Source: JABDJZ01 sp047619685
GTDB lineage: Bacteria; Bacteroidota; Rhodothermia; Rhodothermales; UBA10348
Reading direction: 5' to 3'
NCBI GenBank assembly: GCA_047619685.1
Contig: JBLHLC010000009.1
Span: forward strand, 54,840-118,839
Length of the DNA stretch: 64,000 nt
The position numbers and the translations under genes were made by a program. Of the stretch, positions 32,220-42,400 are shown in pieces. How positions within the stretch are numbered: the first letter of the stretch is position 1; every line of letters begins with the position of its first letter. Under the pieces are notes generated by a model. That model was given only the letters and a program-made list of their open reading frames with translations, was not told the DNA's origin and made no database searches.

Positions 32220-33758
32220 ATGAAGCAATTATTGAATCTGTTTGACCTGCCGCACAAGGCCAAGGTCACCACAGAAATACTCTCCGGTCTCACCGTCTCC
32301 CTGGCCCTGGTTCCGGAAGCGATAGCGTTTGCGCTCATTGCCGGACTTTCGCCCCTCACCGGCCTGTATGCGGCGTTTACCATCGGCCTGGTCACATCCG
32401 TATTCGGCGGCCGCCCGGGCATGATCTCCGGTGCCACCGGCGCGGTCGCGGTGGTGATTGTCAGTCTCGCGCAGAGCCACGGCGTGGAGTACATCTTCGC
32501 CACGGTCGTTCTGGCGGGGCTCATCCAGATGTCAGCCGGGTTTCTGAGACTGGGCAAGTTCATTCGCCTGGTGCCGCACTCGGTGATGTTCGGCTTCGTC
32601 AACGGCCTGGCCATCGTGATCTTCATGTCCCAACTTGGCTCCTTCAAGGCGGCTGGCCCGGGTGGCGAGATGGTCTGGATGTCTGGCGTGTCTCTCTACG
32701 TCATGCTCGGCCTGGTGCTGCTGACCATGTTCATCATCTGGGGACTCCCCAGGCTGACGAAGGCCGTTCCAGCGTCGCTGGCGGCCATTCTGACGGTGAC
32801 CGCCATTGTTCTTGGTTTCGGCCTGGAGACAACAAGTGTCGGAGACATCAGCTCGATCAAGGGTGGCTTTCCGCCCTTCCACATTCCCGCGGTTCCGTTT
32901 TCACTGGACACCCTTCTGATCATCTTCCCGTACGCCTTCATCGTGGCGGGCGTGGGCCTCATTGAGAGCCTTCTGACGCTCAATCTGATCGACGAGATCA
33001 CGGAGACGCGGGGAAGGAGCAACAAGGAAGCCGTCGCTCAGGGATTGGCCAACGTTGTCACCGGGTTCTTCTCCGGGATGGGCGGCTGCGCCATGATTGG
33101 GCAGAGCCTGATCAACATATCGGCAGGCGCCAGGGCACGGCTGTCCGGGATTGTGGCGTCCGTGATGCTGCTGGTCTTCATCATGTTCGGCGCCGAGTAC
33201 ATCGAACAAATGCCGATAGCGGCACTGACTGGCCTGATGATAATGGTGGCCATTGGCACCTTCGAATGGGCCAGCATTCGTGCCATCGGGAAGATGCCGA
33301 CGGTCGACAATCTGGTCGGTATTCTCGTAGCCGCCATCACCGTGCTTCTGCACAACCTGGCTCTTGCCGTGTTGATCGGCGTGGTGGTTTCCGCGTTGGT
33401 TTTTGCGTGGGAGAACGCCAAACGTATTCGGGCCCGGAAGTACGTGGACGACGATGGCGTCAAGCACTACGAGATCTACGGACCGCTGTTTTTTGGCTCC
33501 ACGCAGGCGTTCGCCGACAAGTTTGATGTCCTTGGCGACCCGTCGACCGTGATCATCGACTTCCGCGAAAGCCGGGTCAGCGACATGTCTGGCATCGAGG
33601 CCTTGAACAAGATCACCGAGCGCTATCTGCGCGCCGGCAAGGAGCTCCACCTGAGACATTTGAGCCGCGATTGCCGCCAACTGTTGCGGGATGCCGAAGA
33701 CATCATCGATGTCAACATCATCGAAGATCCGACCTACAAGGTGGCGGTTCAGCTGTAG
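32220..33758 (+). CDS. SulP family anion transporter with STAS domain
   Basis: This 512-residue inner-membrane transporter has about 12-14 helices. The N-terminus has the SulP pattern ILSGLTVSLALVPEAIAFALIAGLSPLTGLY, and the first ~400 residues are membrane-embedded. A cytoplasmic STAS domain (residues ~415-505) contains GPLFFGSTQAF and VIIDFRESRVSDMSGIEAL, with the conserved DxSG anion-site loop as DMSG. The substrate may be sulfate, bicarbonate or another anion. It stands alone. Confidence 0.93.
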   Translation: MKQLLNLFDLPHKAKVTTEILSGLTVSLALVPEAIAFALIAGLSPLTGLYAAFTIGLVTSVFGGRPGMISGATGAVAVVIVSLAQSHGVEYIFATVVLAGLIQMSAGFLRLGKFIRLVPHSVMFGFVNGLAIVIFMSQLGSFKAAGPGGEMVWMSGVSLYVMLGLVLLTMFIIWGLPRLTKAVPASLAAILTVTAIVLGFGLETTSVGDISSIKGGFPPFHIPAVPFSLDTLLIIFPYAFIVAGVGLIESLLTLNLIDEITETRGRSNKEAVAQGLANVVTGFFSGMGGCAMIGQSLINISAGARARLSGIVASVMLLVFIMFGAEYIEQMPIAALTGLMIMVAIGTFEWASIRAIGKMPTVDNLVGILVAAITVLLHNLALAVLIGVVVSALVFAWENAKRIRARKYVDDDGVKHYEIYGPLFFGSTQAFADKFDVLGDPSTVIIDFRESRVSDMSGIEALNKITERYLRAGKELHLRHLSRDCRQLLRDAEDIIDVNIIEDPTYKVAVQL

Positions 33759-33826
33759 CGGTTTCTGGTTCCTTCTGGCTGTATTATCCCGAGTGACGTG
33801 GTCGATCAGCATTAGTGGCGGGGACG

Positions 33827-35255
33827 ATGGAAAGGGTTCGAATTGCGCTGTTACTCTCCTGTCTTGTAGGATTCGTTTGGATGCGACCAAGCTGAACCGG
33901 TGGTGGCCTGGGGCCAGAGGAGCCCAGCCGAAGTCTGGCTGAGCGATGCCAGCGGAGCCTTCAAGTTTGCGATGGGCGCCGCCACGGCGGAGGCCGATTC
34001 GATTGCCGGCGCGGAGACCATCCAGCTGGATCCAGGCTTCATTGGCCAGGAGATGGACGGTTTTGGTTTCTCGCTGACCGGCGGAAGTGCCCTGCACATT
34101 CATAACATGTCTCCGGCCGCTCGTGCCGATCTCCTGACAGAACTGTTCGGCCTGGTCGGAGAGAGCATCGGCGTCAGCTATCTGCGGGTCAGCATCGGTG
34201 CTTCTGACCTGGATTCGGAAGTCTTCTCCTATGACGACCTACCCGCCGGACAAACGGACGTCGGACTGCAGCACTTCTCGCTGGACGAAGACCGGAAACA
34301 CCTGATCCCGGTGCTCAAAGAGATCCTCCAGATCGTGCCGGATCTGAAAATCATGGGGTCGCCGTGGTCTCCGCCGGTCTGGATGAAAACCAACGGCAGT
34401 AGCATAGGCGGCAGTCTGGATCTCGCGTATTACGATGTGTATGCCGATTATTTCGTGGCGTATGTCCAGGGAATGGCCGCGGAAGGCATCACCATCGACG
34501 CGGTTACCGTGCAGAACGAACCGCTACATCCGGGAAACAACCCGAGCCTGCTGATGCTGGCGCCGGAGCAGGCAGCGTTTATAAAGAACAGCCTGGGTCC
34601 GGCCTTTCGAACAGCCGGCCTCCAGACCAAGATCATCATCTATGATCACAACGCGGATCGACCGGATTACCCCATCTCCATCCTGGACGACCCGGCGGCG
34701 AAGGAATACGTCGATGGGTCTGCTTTTCATCTGTACGGCGGCGATATCAGCGCGCTGAGCTCCGTCCACAATGCCCATCCGGATCGAAATCTCTACTTCA
34801 CCGAACAGTGGGTGGGGGCTCCTGGTAATTTCCCGGAGGATCTGAAGTGGCACGTGCGCGAGTTGATCATTGGTGCCTCCCGCAACTGGAGCAGGACCGT
34901 GATCGAGTGGAACCTGGCGGCGGACCAGAACCAGGATCCGCACACGCCGGGCGGATGTACCCAGTGCCTTGGAGCCGTGACCATCCAGGGGGACGCGGTA
35001 ACCCGCAATTCCGCGTATTACATCATCGCGCACGCGTCCAAATTTGTTCGCCCGGGCTCCCGAAGAATTGGATCTTCGTCATCGAGCCGCTTGCCAAACG
35101 TGGCGTTCCTGAGAACCAACGGCACCATTGTCGTCGTGGTTTTGAACAACGGCCCGTCTCTGGCCTCGTTTAACATCCGGGACGGAGCGGCGGTGATCAG
35201 TTCGCGGCTCCCGCCCGGTGCAGTCGGCACCTTTGTCTGGCCCCAGGGGTCCTAG
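33827..35255 (+). pseudogene. GH30 family glycoside hydrolase lipoprotein, frameshifted in the signal peptide
   Basis: ATG 33827 opens a lipoprotein signal (MERVRIALLLSCLVG) but this frame stops at TGA 33893-33895. The catalytic body is in another frame, which has SFGCDQAEPVVAWGQ just upstream of GTG 33900; its Cys looks like the displaced lipobox. A single-base shift around 33865-33880 therefore separates signal and enzyme. The enzyme shows GH30 features: MDGFGFSLTGGSA, LRVSIGASDLD, IMGSPWSPPVWMK, acid/base Glu in VTVQNEP and nucleophile Glu in YFTEQWVG, with a C-terminal beta domain. Likely substrates are beta-glucosides or beta-xylosides. GTG 33900 could yield a non-exported protein. Confidence 0.8.
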
Positions 35256-35547
35256 AGTGTAGTGCGCCGTTCTGTTTGGCACTTAAGCATTGGCCTAAGT
35301 AGAATGCGTTGTCCCAATTCTGCTTCCGTGACCCGCAAACGGGGGGCGAAAGTGGAATTGCCGCCCGTGGTCCGCTTCCGTGCGGTCAATTCGGGGGATT
35401 TGGTTGAATTGGGATCCCTTTTTCCACTCCGGCGCATCGAGCGTCCGCTTATGTCCACATTCAGGCTGGGGCGATATCCTCACGTCTGCTTGAGAGAACA
35501 AGCCCAAACAAGCTCCCTCAACTACGGCGCACTACTCTAGAGGCCCC
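35246..35547. repeat. MITE-like element with terminal inverted repeats
   Basis: The left end (35246-35270, GGGGTCCTAGAG..TAGTGCGCCGT) and the reverse complement of the right end (35524-35547, GGGGCCTCTAGAGTAGTGCGCCGT) share a perfect 11-bp inner core and near-identical flanks. Inside lie a second inverted pair, CCCAATTC (35313-35320)/GAATTGGG (35406-35413), and two GCTTCCGTG copies. No transposase is encoded. The left end overlaps the last codons of the GH30 gene. The rest of the 35256-35653 gap shows no convincing gene. Confidence 0.5.
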
Positions 35548-35653
35548 TACCGGTCCAGAACTGCGCTCGGGACTCCCCGGCGCTACGGCCTAGCGAACTT
35601 TCGCTAAACCTGTCGGTCCAAAGCAAGCTATCCCCGCACCAGCTTCCAGTGCC

Positions 35654-38600
35654 ATGCAAGCAGAGGTCTACCAGCTCAAGAACCCTGTCCGGTTCGTAAC
35701 CGCAGCCAGTTTGTTTGACGGCCACGACGCGGCCATCAACATCATGCGACGGGTCTTGCAGGCCAGCGGCGCCGAGGTGATCCATCTGGGCCACAACCGC
35801 TCGGTTCGCGAAGTGGTCGACACCGCCATCCAGGAGGACGTCCAGGGCATCGCCATCTCGTCCTACCAGGGCGGGCACATGGAGTACTTCAAGTACATGT
35901 ACGACCTCCTGCATGAGGCAGGCTGCGGACATATTCGCATTTATGGCGGGGGCGGCGGGGTGATTGTCCCCACCGAAATCAAGGAACTCCAGGCATACGG
36001 TATCGCCCGGATTTTTGCGCCTGAGGATGGTCTGTCGATGGGACTTCAGGGCATGATCAACATCATGCTTGAGGAGTGCGACTTCCCGCTTGAAGGCACG
36101 CGAGACGGGTCATCGTTAGGCACAAGAACTGCCAAGGTGATGGCGCGCCAGTTGACGGCGGTGGAAGCCGAGGCCGTTCACGCGGATGCCATTCCGGCCG
36201 GGTCGGGCGATGGCGGCATGTCCCTCGGGATCACCCTGAAGCCCGTTCCGAGCATCGGGATCACGGGCACAGGCGGCGCCGGCAAGTCCACGCTGACCGA
36301 CGAAATCGTCAGGCGCTTTCTGAACGACTTCCCGGACATCGAGATCGCGGTGATCTCGGTAGATCCCACCCGTCCCCGGACAGGCGGAGCGCTGCTGGGA
36401 GACCGCATCCGGATGAACGCCATCTACGGCGAGCACACCGCGCGGGTGTACATGCGCTCGTTTGCCACGCGGCAGGCGCACCGGGCCACGTCGAGGGCCC
36501 TCAAGGACAGTCTGGCGGTCTGCAAGGCCGCCGGATTCGATCTGGTGATTCTGGAGACCGCCGGCATCGGCCAGTCCGACACCGAGGTCACCGAGCTCGT
36601 TGATCTCTCGCTCTACGTGATGACGCAGGACTACGGGGCGTCAACGCAGTTGGAGAAAATCGGGATGCTGGATACGGCGGACATCGTCGTTCTGAACAAG
36701 TTCGAAAAGCGCGGAAGCGCCGACGCGCTCAGGGACATCCGCAAACAGATGCAGCGCAACCAGACGGCGTTTCACCGGGACCCGGCCACCATGCCGGTAT
36801 TCCCCACCATGGCATCCAAATTCAACGACTCCGGCGTCAGCAGACTGTATCTCTCGATTCTGGATACGCTGAACAGGGACTATGCGTTTGACCGCGAGAC
36901 CACGCTTTTTGCCGGAGTGGATTTGCCGGAACTGCCGGCGGTCGAGACCGCGGTAATTCCGCCCCGGCGACAACGCTATCTGGGAGAGATCAGCGAAGCG
37001 TGTCGCGGGTATAGGCTAAACGCTGAGAAGCAGGTCGCCTTCGCCCGTAAGTGGGGTCAGGCCAAGGGAGCCCGCGCGCAGCTTGCCGAGTGGCCCAAGG
37101 AAGACCAGTCCGACCTTGGCGCACGCCTGGACGAAATGGCGAGCCACTGGTGGGATCACCTGGACATCCACTCCAAGCGGATTCTGGAAGGTTGGGACGC
37201 CGTAGCCGAGCGCTACACAGCCGACACATTCACGTACCAGGTCCGCGGCCGCGACTTTGAGGTGCCCCTCTACCGTGAGTCACTCAGCGGGACCCGGATA
37301 CCCCGCGTGTCGCTGCCTCGCACAGAAGATCCGGGCGAGCGCCTTCGTTTCGCCCTGCTGGAAAACCTCCCCGGCTACTTCCCCTTCACGGCCGGCGTCT
37401 TCCCGTTCAAGCGCGAGGGCGAGGACCCAACGCGCATGTTCGCCGGCGAAGGGAATCCGGAGCGCACAAACCGGCGGTTCCACCTGGTCAGCGAAGGCCT
37501 GCCCGCCAAGCGGCTCTCGACGGCCTTCGACTCGGTTACGCTCTACGGCTTCGACCCCGACGAACGCCCTGACATCTACGGTAAGGTGGGCAACGCCGGC
37601 GTCTCCATCTGCACGCTGGACGACATGAAGCGGCTTTACTCGGGTTTCGACCTGTGTAACCCCGCTACGAGTGTGTCCATGACCATCAATGGCCCGGCGC
37701 CGATGCTGCTGGCCATGTTCATGAACACGGCGATTGACCAGCACGTCGAGCGACACCTGCGCGAGGCGGGCACCTGGGACGCAGTGGAGTCCGAACTGGA
37801 CCGGAGACTGGGCGCGGATCGCCCCAAGTACCGGCCCACGGGACCCAGCGGGCCGGAGAAAGACCTCCCCCCCACGCACGACGGTTCAGGGCTCGGCCTT
37901 ATGGGCGCCACAAGCTCCGACCTGGTGGCATGGGGACTGCTCAGCCAGGAAGACTATGACTCCCTGTCCGCGCACGCCATGCGCGTGGTGCGCGGCACGG
38001 TCCAGGCGGACATCCTCAAGGAAGACCAGGCGCAGAACACCTGCATCTTCTCCACCGAGTTCGCCATGCGGCTCATGGGCGATGTCCAGCAGTATTTCAT
38101 AGACCACGCCATCCGGAATTTCTATTCGGTCTCCATATCCGGATACCACATCGCCGAGGCCGGGGCCAACCCTATCAGCCAGCTGGCGTTTACGCTCTCC
38201 AACGGCTTCACCCTGGTGGAGTACTACAGGAGCCGGGGCATGGACGTGAACGCGTTTGCCCCGAACCTGTCGTTCTTCTTCTCGAATGGCATGGATCCGG
38301 AGTACACCGTGATCGGGCGCGTGGCGCGGCGCATCTGGTCCGTGGCCATGCGCGACCTCTACGGGGCCGATGAGCGCAGCCAGATGCTGAAGTACCACAT
38401 CCAGACGTCCGGCAGGAGCCTGCATGCGCAGGAGATCCAGTTCAACGACATCAGGACCACGCTTCAAGCGCTCCTGGCCATCAACGACAACTGCAACTCC
38501 CTGCACACCAACGCCTACGACGAGGCCATCACGACGCCGACCGAGGAAAGCGTGCGGCGGGCGATGGCCATTCAGCTCATTATCAACCGCGAGTTAGGCA

Positions 38601-39091
38601 TTGCCAAGAATGAGAACCCGCTGCAAGGCGCGTTCATCGTCGACGAACTGACCGAGCTCGTAGAGGAAGCTGTGCTGACGGAATTCGAGCGGATCAACGA
38701 CCGTGGCGGTGTGCTGGGGGCCATGGAGACCATGTACCAGCGTGGGCGGATTCAGGAGGAGTCCATGTTCTACGAGCGGCAGAAGCTCTCGGGGGAACTG
38801 CCTGTGATCGGGGTGAACACGTTCCTGGCCGATGTCAGCGAGTCCGGGTCCGGGAGCCCCGAACTGATGCGTTCATCGACGTCTGAGAAGGACAACCAGA
38901 TCACGTCGCTGCGCTCGTTTCAGGATCGGAATGCGGACCGCAGCGCCGCGGCGCTTGAGCACCTGGCAGACGCAGCCAGAGCGGGTGAGAACGTGTTCGG
39001 AGTCCTCATGGAGGCGGTGAAGGTGTGCTCGCTCGGGCAGATTACCAGCGCGCTGTTTGAGGTAGGCGGGCAGTACCGGCGGAATATGTAG
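35654..39091 (+). CDS. icmF: Fused isobutyryl-CoA mutase with its G-protein chaperone (IcmF)
   Basis: This 1145-residue adenosylcobalamin enzyme interconverts isobutyryl-CoA and n-butyryl-CoA. The order is: cobalamin-binding domain (residues ~10-145; DGHDAAI carries the Co-ligating His, with SSYQGGH and GGGGG further on), MeaB-like GTPase (~195-430; Walker A TGTGGAGKST, then DPTRPR and ETAGIGQSDTE, and NKFEKRG), linker, and the mutase TIM-barrel domain (~535-1145; RLSTAFDSVTLYG, ISGYHIAEAGANP). This full order and length match the fused family. It stands alone; no dedicated riboswitch is apparent in the upstream gap. Confidence 0.95.
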   Translation: MQAEVYQLKNPVRFVTAASLFDGHDAAINIMRRVLQASGAEVIHLGHNRSVREVVDTAIQEDVQGIAISSYQGGHMEYFKYMYDLLHEAGCGHIRIYGGGGGVIVPTEIKELQAYGIARIFAPEDGLSMGLQGMINIMLEECDFPLEGTRDGSSLGTRTAKVMARQLTAVEAEAVHADAIPAGSGDGGMSLGITLKPVPSIGITGTGGAGKSTLTDEIVRRFLNDFPDIEIAVISVDPTRPRTGGALLGDRIRMNAIYGEHTARVYMRSFATRQAHRATSRALKDSLAVCKAAGFDLVILETAGIGQSDTEVTELVDLSLYVMTQDYGASTQLEKIGMLDTADIVVLNKFEKRGSADALRDIRKQMQRNQTAFHRDPATMPVFPTMASKFNDSGVSRLYLSILDTLNRDYAFDRETTLFAGVDLPELPAVETAVIPPRRQRYLGEISEACRGYRLNAEKQVAFARKWGQAKGARAQLAEWPKEDQSDLGARLDEMASHWWDHLDIHSKRILEGWDAVAERYTADTFTYQVRGRDFEVPLYRESLSGTRIPRVSLPRTEDPGERLRFALLENLPGYFPFTAGVFPFKREGEDPTRMFAGEGNPERTNRRFHLVSEGLPAKRLSTAFDSVTLYGFDPDERPDIYGKVGNAGVSICTLDDMKRLYSGFDLCNPATSVSMTINGPAPMLLAMFMNTAIDQHVERHLREAGTWDAVESELDRRLGADRPKYRPTGPSGPEKDLPPTHDGSGLGLMGATSSDLVAWGLLSQEDYDSLSAHAMRVVRGTVQADILKEDQAQNTCIFSTEFAMRLMGDVQQYFIDHAIRNFYSVSISGYHIAEAGANPISQLAFTLSNGFTLVEYYRSRGMDVNAFAPNLSFFFSNGMDPEYTVIGRVARRIWSVAMRDLYGADERSQMLKYHIQTSGRSLHAQEIQFNDIRTTLQALLAINDNCNSLHTNAYDEAITTPTEESVRRAMAIQLIINRELGIAKNENPLQGAFIVDELTELVEEAVLTEFERINDRGGVLGAMETMYQRGRIQEESMFYERQKLSGELPVIGVNTFLADVSESGSGSPELMRSSTSEKDNQITSLRSFQDRNADRSAAALEHLADAARAGENVFGVLMEAVKVCSLGQITSALFEVGGQYRRNM

Positions 39092-39282
39092 GGCCTCTGG
39101 GCAAGGCCTTTGCCGGACAGCGGTAAGAATCTCGGCACTGTTCGCACGTCTGGCCTTGAGGCCGAGGCCGCACCGGTCGCCAGGGAGGCACTCCGTTCCG
39201 GGAGACGCCCCGCCGGCTCGCTGCATATGGTCCTCCGGGCCGGCTTTCGCCTCCGGGGGAGTTTGGCGCGGTCCTTGAACAG

Positions 39283-39311
39283 GGAGTAGACCCAGTATAT
39301 CCAACTACTCC
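39283..39311. terminator. Hairpin in the gap between convergent genes
   Basis: GGAGTAG (39283-39289) and CTACTCC (39305-39311) form a 7-bp stem with a 15-nt A+T-richer loop. It is placed between icmF (ends 39091) and the opposing cytochrome fusion gene (ends 39450). The remainder of the 39092-39449 gap shows no gene. Confidence 0.4.
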
Positions 39312-39449
39312 TCTACCGGCTTGAGATCGGCGCCGCATCGGTAACCCGGCCCAGGTTGCTTCAACGGTGACTGCATCTTCGACATGCCGGGAATCCCCTC
39401 CACGGCAACGGAGGTCCCGCTCCGCTACTTGTGCCTCGCAGTCCCGCAT

Positions 39450-42400
39450 CTACTTCATCAGAATCATGCTGCTGGTCAGCACATGCCCTGCCGTCTCCAG
39501 ACGGTAGATGTACATGCCGCTCTGCAGCCCGGCTGCGTCGAAGGTGACGGCGTGGTTGCCGCCGGCGAGCTTGCTGTCGACCAGAACTGCCACCTCACGT
39601 CCCAGGACATCAAAGACCGAGAGTCTCACTGCCGTGGCCTCGGGGAGGTCAAAGGAGATCGAGGTCGTCGGGTTGAAGGGGTTGGGGTAGTTCTGCCCGA
39701 GGGCGAATCCGTCCGGAAGCTCCGGAGACTCGTGTTCGTTCGCGGTCGCTGAAGCAGCGATCGGGATTTCGTGCATGCCCTGGCCGTTGGTGCCGACGAA
39801 CAGTTGTCCGTTGTGCACGAGCAGAGCCGACGTATCCATGTTCCGAAGAAGGACAGGATCCCAGCCGTTGTTGTAGAAACGGTCGCCTTCCATCTTGAAG
39901 ATGCCGGCGCCCCAGACGGCCGTGAAGAGGCTGTAGTCGAAGAGTGAACTGCCGTCGTTCGGCGTGGCAAACGCGATGTCACGAGACTCTTTGGTCACGA
40001 ACGTGACGCCGTTGTTCCCCCTGATCTCCAGACCGTCAGACTTTTCGGCCCATGAGTAGCCTTCGTCCTGGGTGAAGAAGACACCTCCCGCCGTAGCCGC
40101 CCAGAGGGTGTGCGGCATCTTCTCCGGATCGAACTCCAGGTCGAAGATGTGCATGGCTCCGTCTCCAGGGATGCCATTGTTGCCTGTCCTCTCCCATAAT
40201 TCGCCGTAGTCCCCGCTCCGGTAGAGGCCATTGCCGAAGGTTCCGGCGTAGAGGACACCTTCGTTATTCGGATCTGCCGCCAGCGCCCAGGGAGTGTCTG
40301 CACTGCCGCCGGGGAGAGACATGGTCATGTCCCACGTCAGGCCGCCGTCAAGAGAGCGGAAGACACGACCGCGGTCAGCGGAGGCGTACAGGATGGAGCC
40401 GGCAGGACCACCAGGACCACGTGTAATGGCATAGACGATCTTGAAGGGGTCGTCGTGCTGCGCCATACCCGGGAAATCAACGGCCGCCCACGTGCGTCCA
40501 CAATCGTCCGTCCGGTAGAGACCAGCGTAGCCCCAGACTGCCGCGAAAACTGCGTCAGCCTGACCGGCCGTGGGATTCGGCACAACGATCAGGTCGTTGA
40601 CCACCACGTTCGGAGGGCCGCCCAGGACGCTCGCCTGACCGGGGAGGCCGGAGACGGAAGCGGACCAGCGCCGCCCACCCAGAAAGTAGCCGTCCGGTAC
40701 AGAACGAAGGATGGGGCCATTCATCTGGCCAGCGATGACGTGGAAGTCACCGGCCTCGTTGCGACAGGCTACCAGGGCCTGAACCGCGCTCTGGGCCGGG
40801 AATTTGATCGGCTGAAGCACGTCCAGCGGGTAGCTGACCGTGTTGTTCGTCAGGTCCGGATCCGGAGGATACGTCACCGTCGCTGTGTTGATGTACGCGC
40901 CCTCGAAAGGCGTGACCACGGCAACGTCGTACATGAGGGTCATGACCGCGCCCGGAGCAAGGTCAATGTCGGTTACCGTAATGGTATGGGTGCCGGCGTC
41001 GTATCTATAGACACCGTGCGTGTTCATGACGTTGACCGGAACTCCAAAAACCGCCTGACCCAGACTGAAGTCCTCGGGCAGATCATCCGTGATCTCTATG
41101 CCACGGGCAGCGACGGTCAGACTGTTGTTGGTCAACGTAACCGTATACGTAGTTACATCGCCCGGGTAGGCGACCAGGTTGGGAGTATTCTCTTTACCAA
41201 TGGCGAGATCGACGACCGTCCACGAGGGTGAGGTTGTGCCACCATCAAAGTGGGTGACGCCGAGTTGCTCCTCGAACGGAGTCAGCACGTCGGGGAGCGA
41301 GGAAAACCCGTAACGACCCACCGCCGGAATCTCGATGAAGTCCGTGGTCGCTTTTCCGGTCCCGTCGTCCCAGACCTGCGTCTCATCACCTTCATGCCCG
41401 TTGGGAACGAACAACTGGGGATGGTCGAAGGGTGCCTGCTGTAACCGAACCCGCTCATCGGTGAGCGTGAGCATAAAGGCCACGAGGGCCTCCTTGTCGT
41501 ATTCCGACAGGTAGAGCGGCAGCACGGAGGGATGAAGTTCGTCGGCGTTCTCGTTTACGAAGTCTCCCCCCCGATCGAAGAAGTCTACCACCTGGCGCAG
41601 GGTTGCCATGCCCCCGTTCCGCATGTAGGGCGCCGTCAATGCGATGTTGCGGAGTCCCGGGGTTTTTATGGCCGCCTCGACCGCCACCGGGTTGAGAGCG
41701 CCGTAGAGCGGCTCATCGAACGTGGCCGGGTTTACATCAAGGTTATCCAGATCGGGGCCACCCGCGAACTGCTCGGCGAACGAGAGATCGTTGCCGAAGT
41801 CGTCATCCCTGCCAAGTCCGTGATCGTCCCCAGCCAGCCGGAGACCAATATTGAAGAAGCCGCGGTCATACAGGGCGACCTGCCCGTCTCTCCGGCGAAA
41901 CGTGTTTACGAGGGCATCGGCCTGGTCGGCGTCCTGGAGAGACAACCCCGCGTTGGTGAAGTCCGGACCCGCGTGACAGTCGATACAGCGACCTTCATTG
42001 AGAAAAACATCGAGCCCGCGCTGCTCCCGGGCATCCAGCGCATAGGTGTTTCCGTTCACGAACTCATCGTAGGGCGACTGATCGGAGACCTGGGTCGAGA
42101 TGTAAAGCATGATCGACACGCCGGCGAAGAATGAGAAGTTCTCCTCCGACTGCGTAAACGCGTAGGTCGTGCCTTTGAAGTCCTCTGATCGCACCACCAG
42201 ATCGCTCCAGAGGTGTGACTCAAACGACGCCTCCACCAGTTGCTTGTAGGTCTTGCTCAGCCCACCGGATGCCTGCCTGATGGAGCCGAGGTGCGAGTCT
42301 GACGGGTCCACAAGTTGGTCGCCCAGTGCGCGGGCCGTAAGAAGCCGTTTCCCGATGAACGGCCAGGTCCGTCCGATGGTCGAAATCTCGACGTTGTCCG

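Noticed and set aside
32901..34103. A 400-codon open frame on the minus strand opposite the SulP gene
   Set aside because: It is antisense to a clear SulP transporter and the GH30 start, has shadow-like composition (Arg/Gly/His-rich) and no family motif.
35541..35653. Cobalamin riboswitch upstream of icmF
   Set aside because: The short leader shows no B12-box-like sequence; IcmF uses cobalamin as cofactor but no regulatory element is visible.
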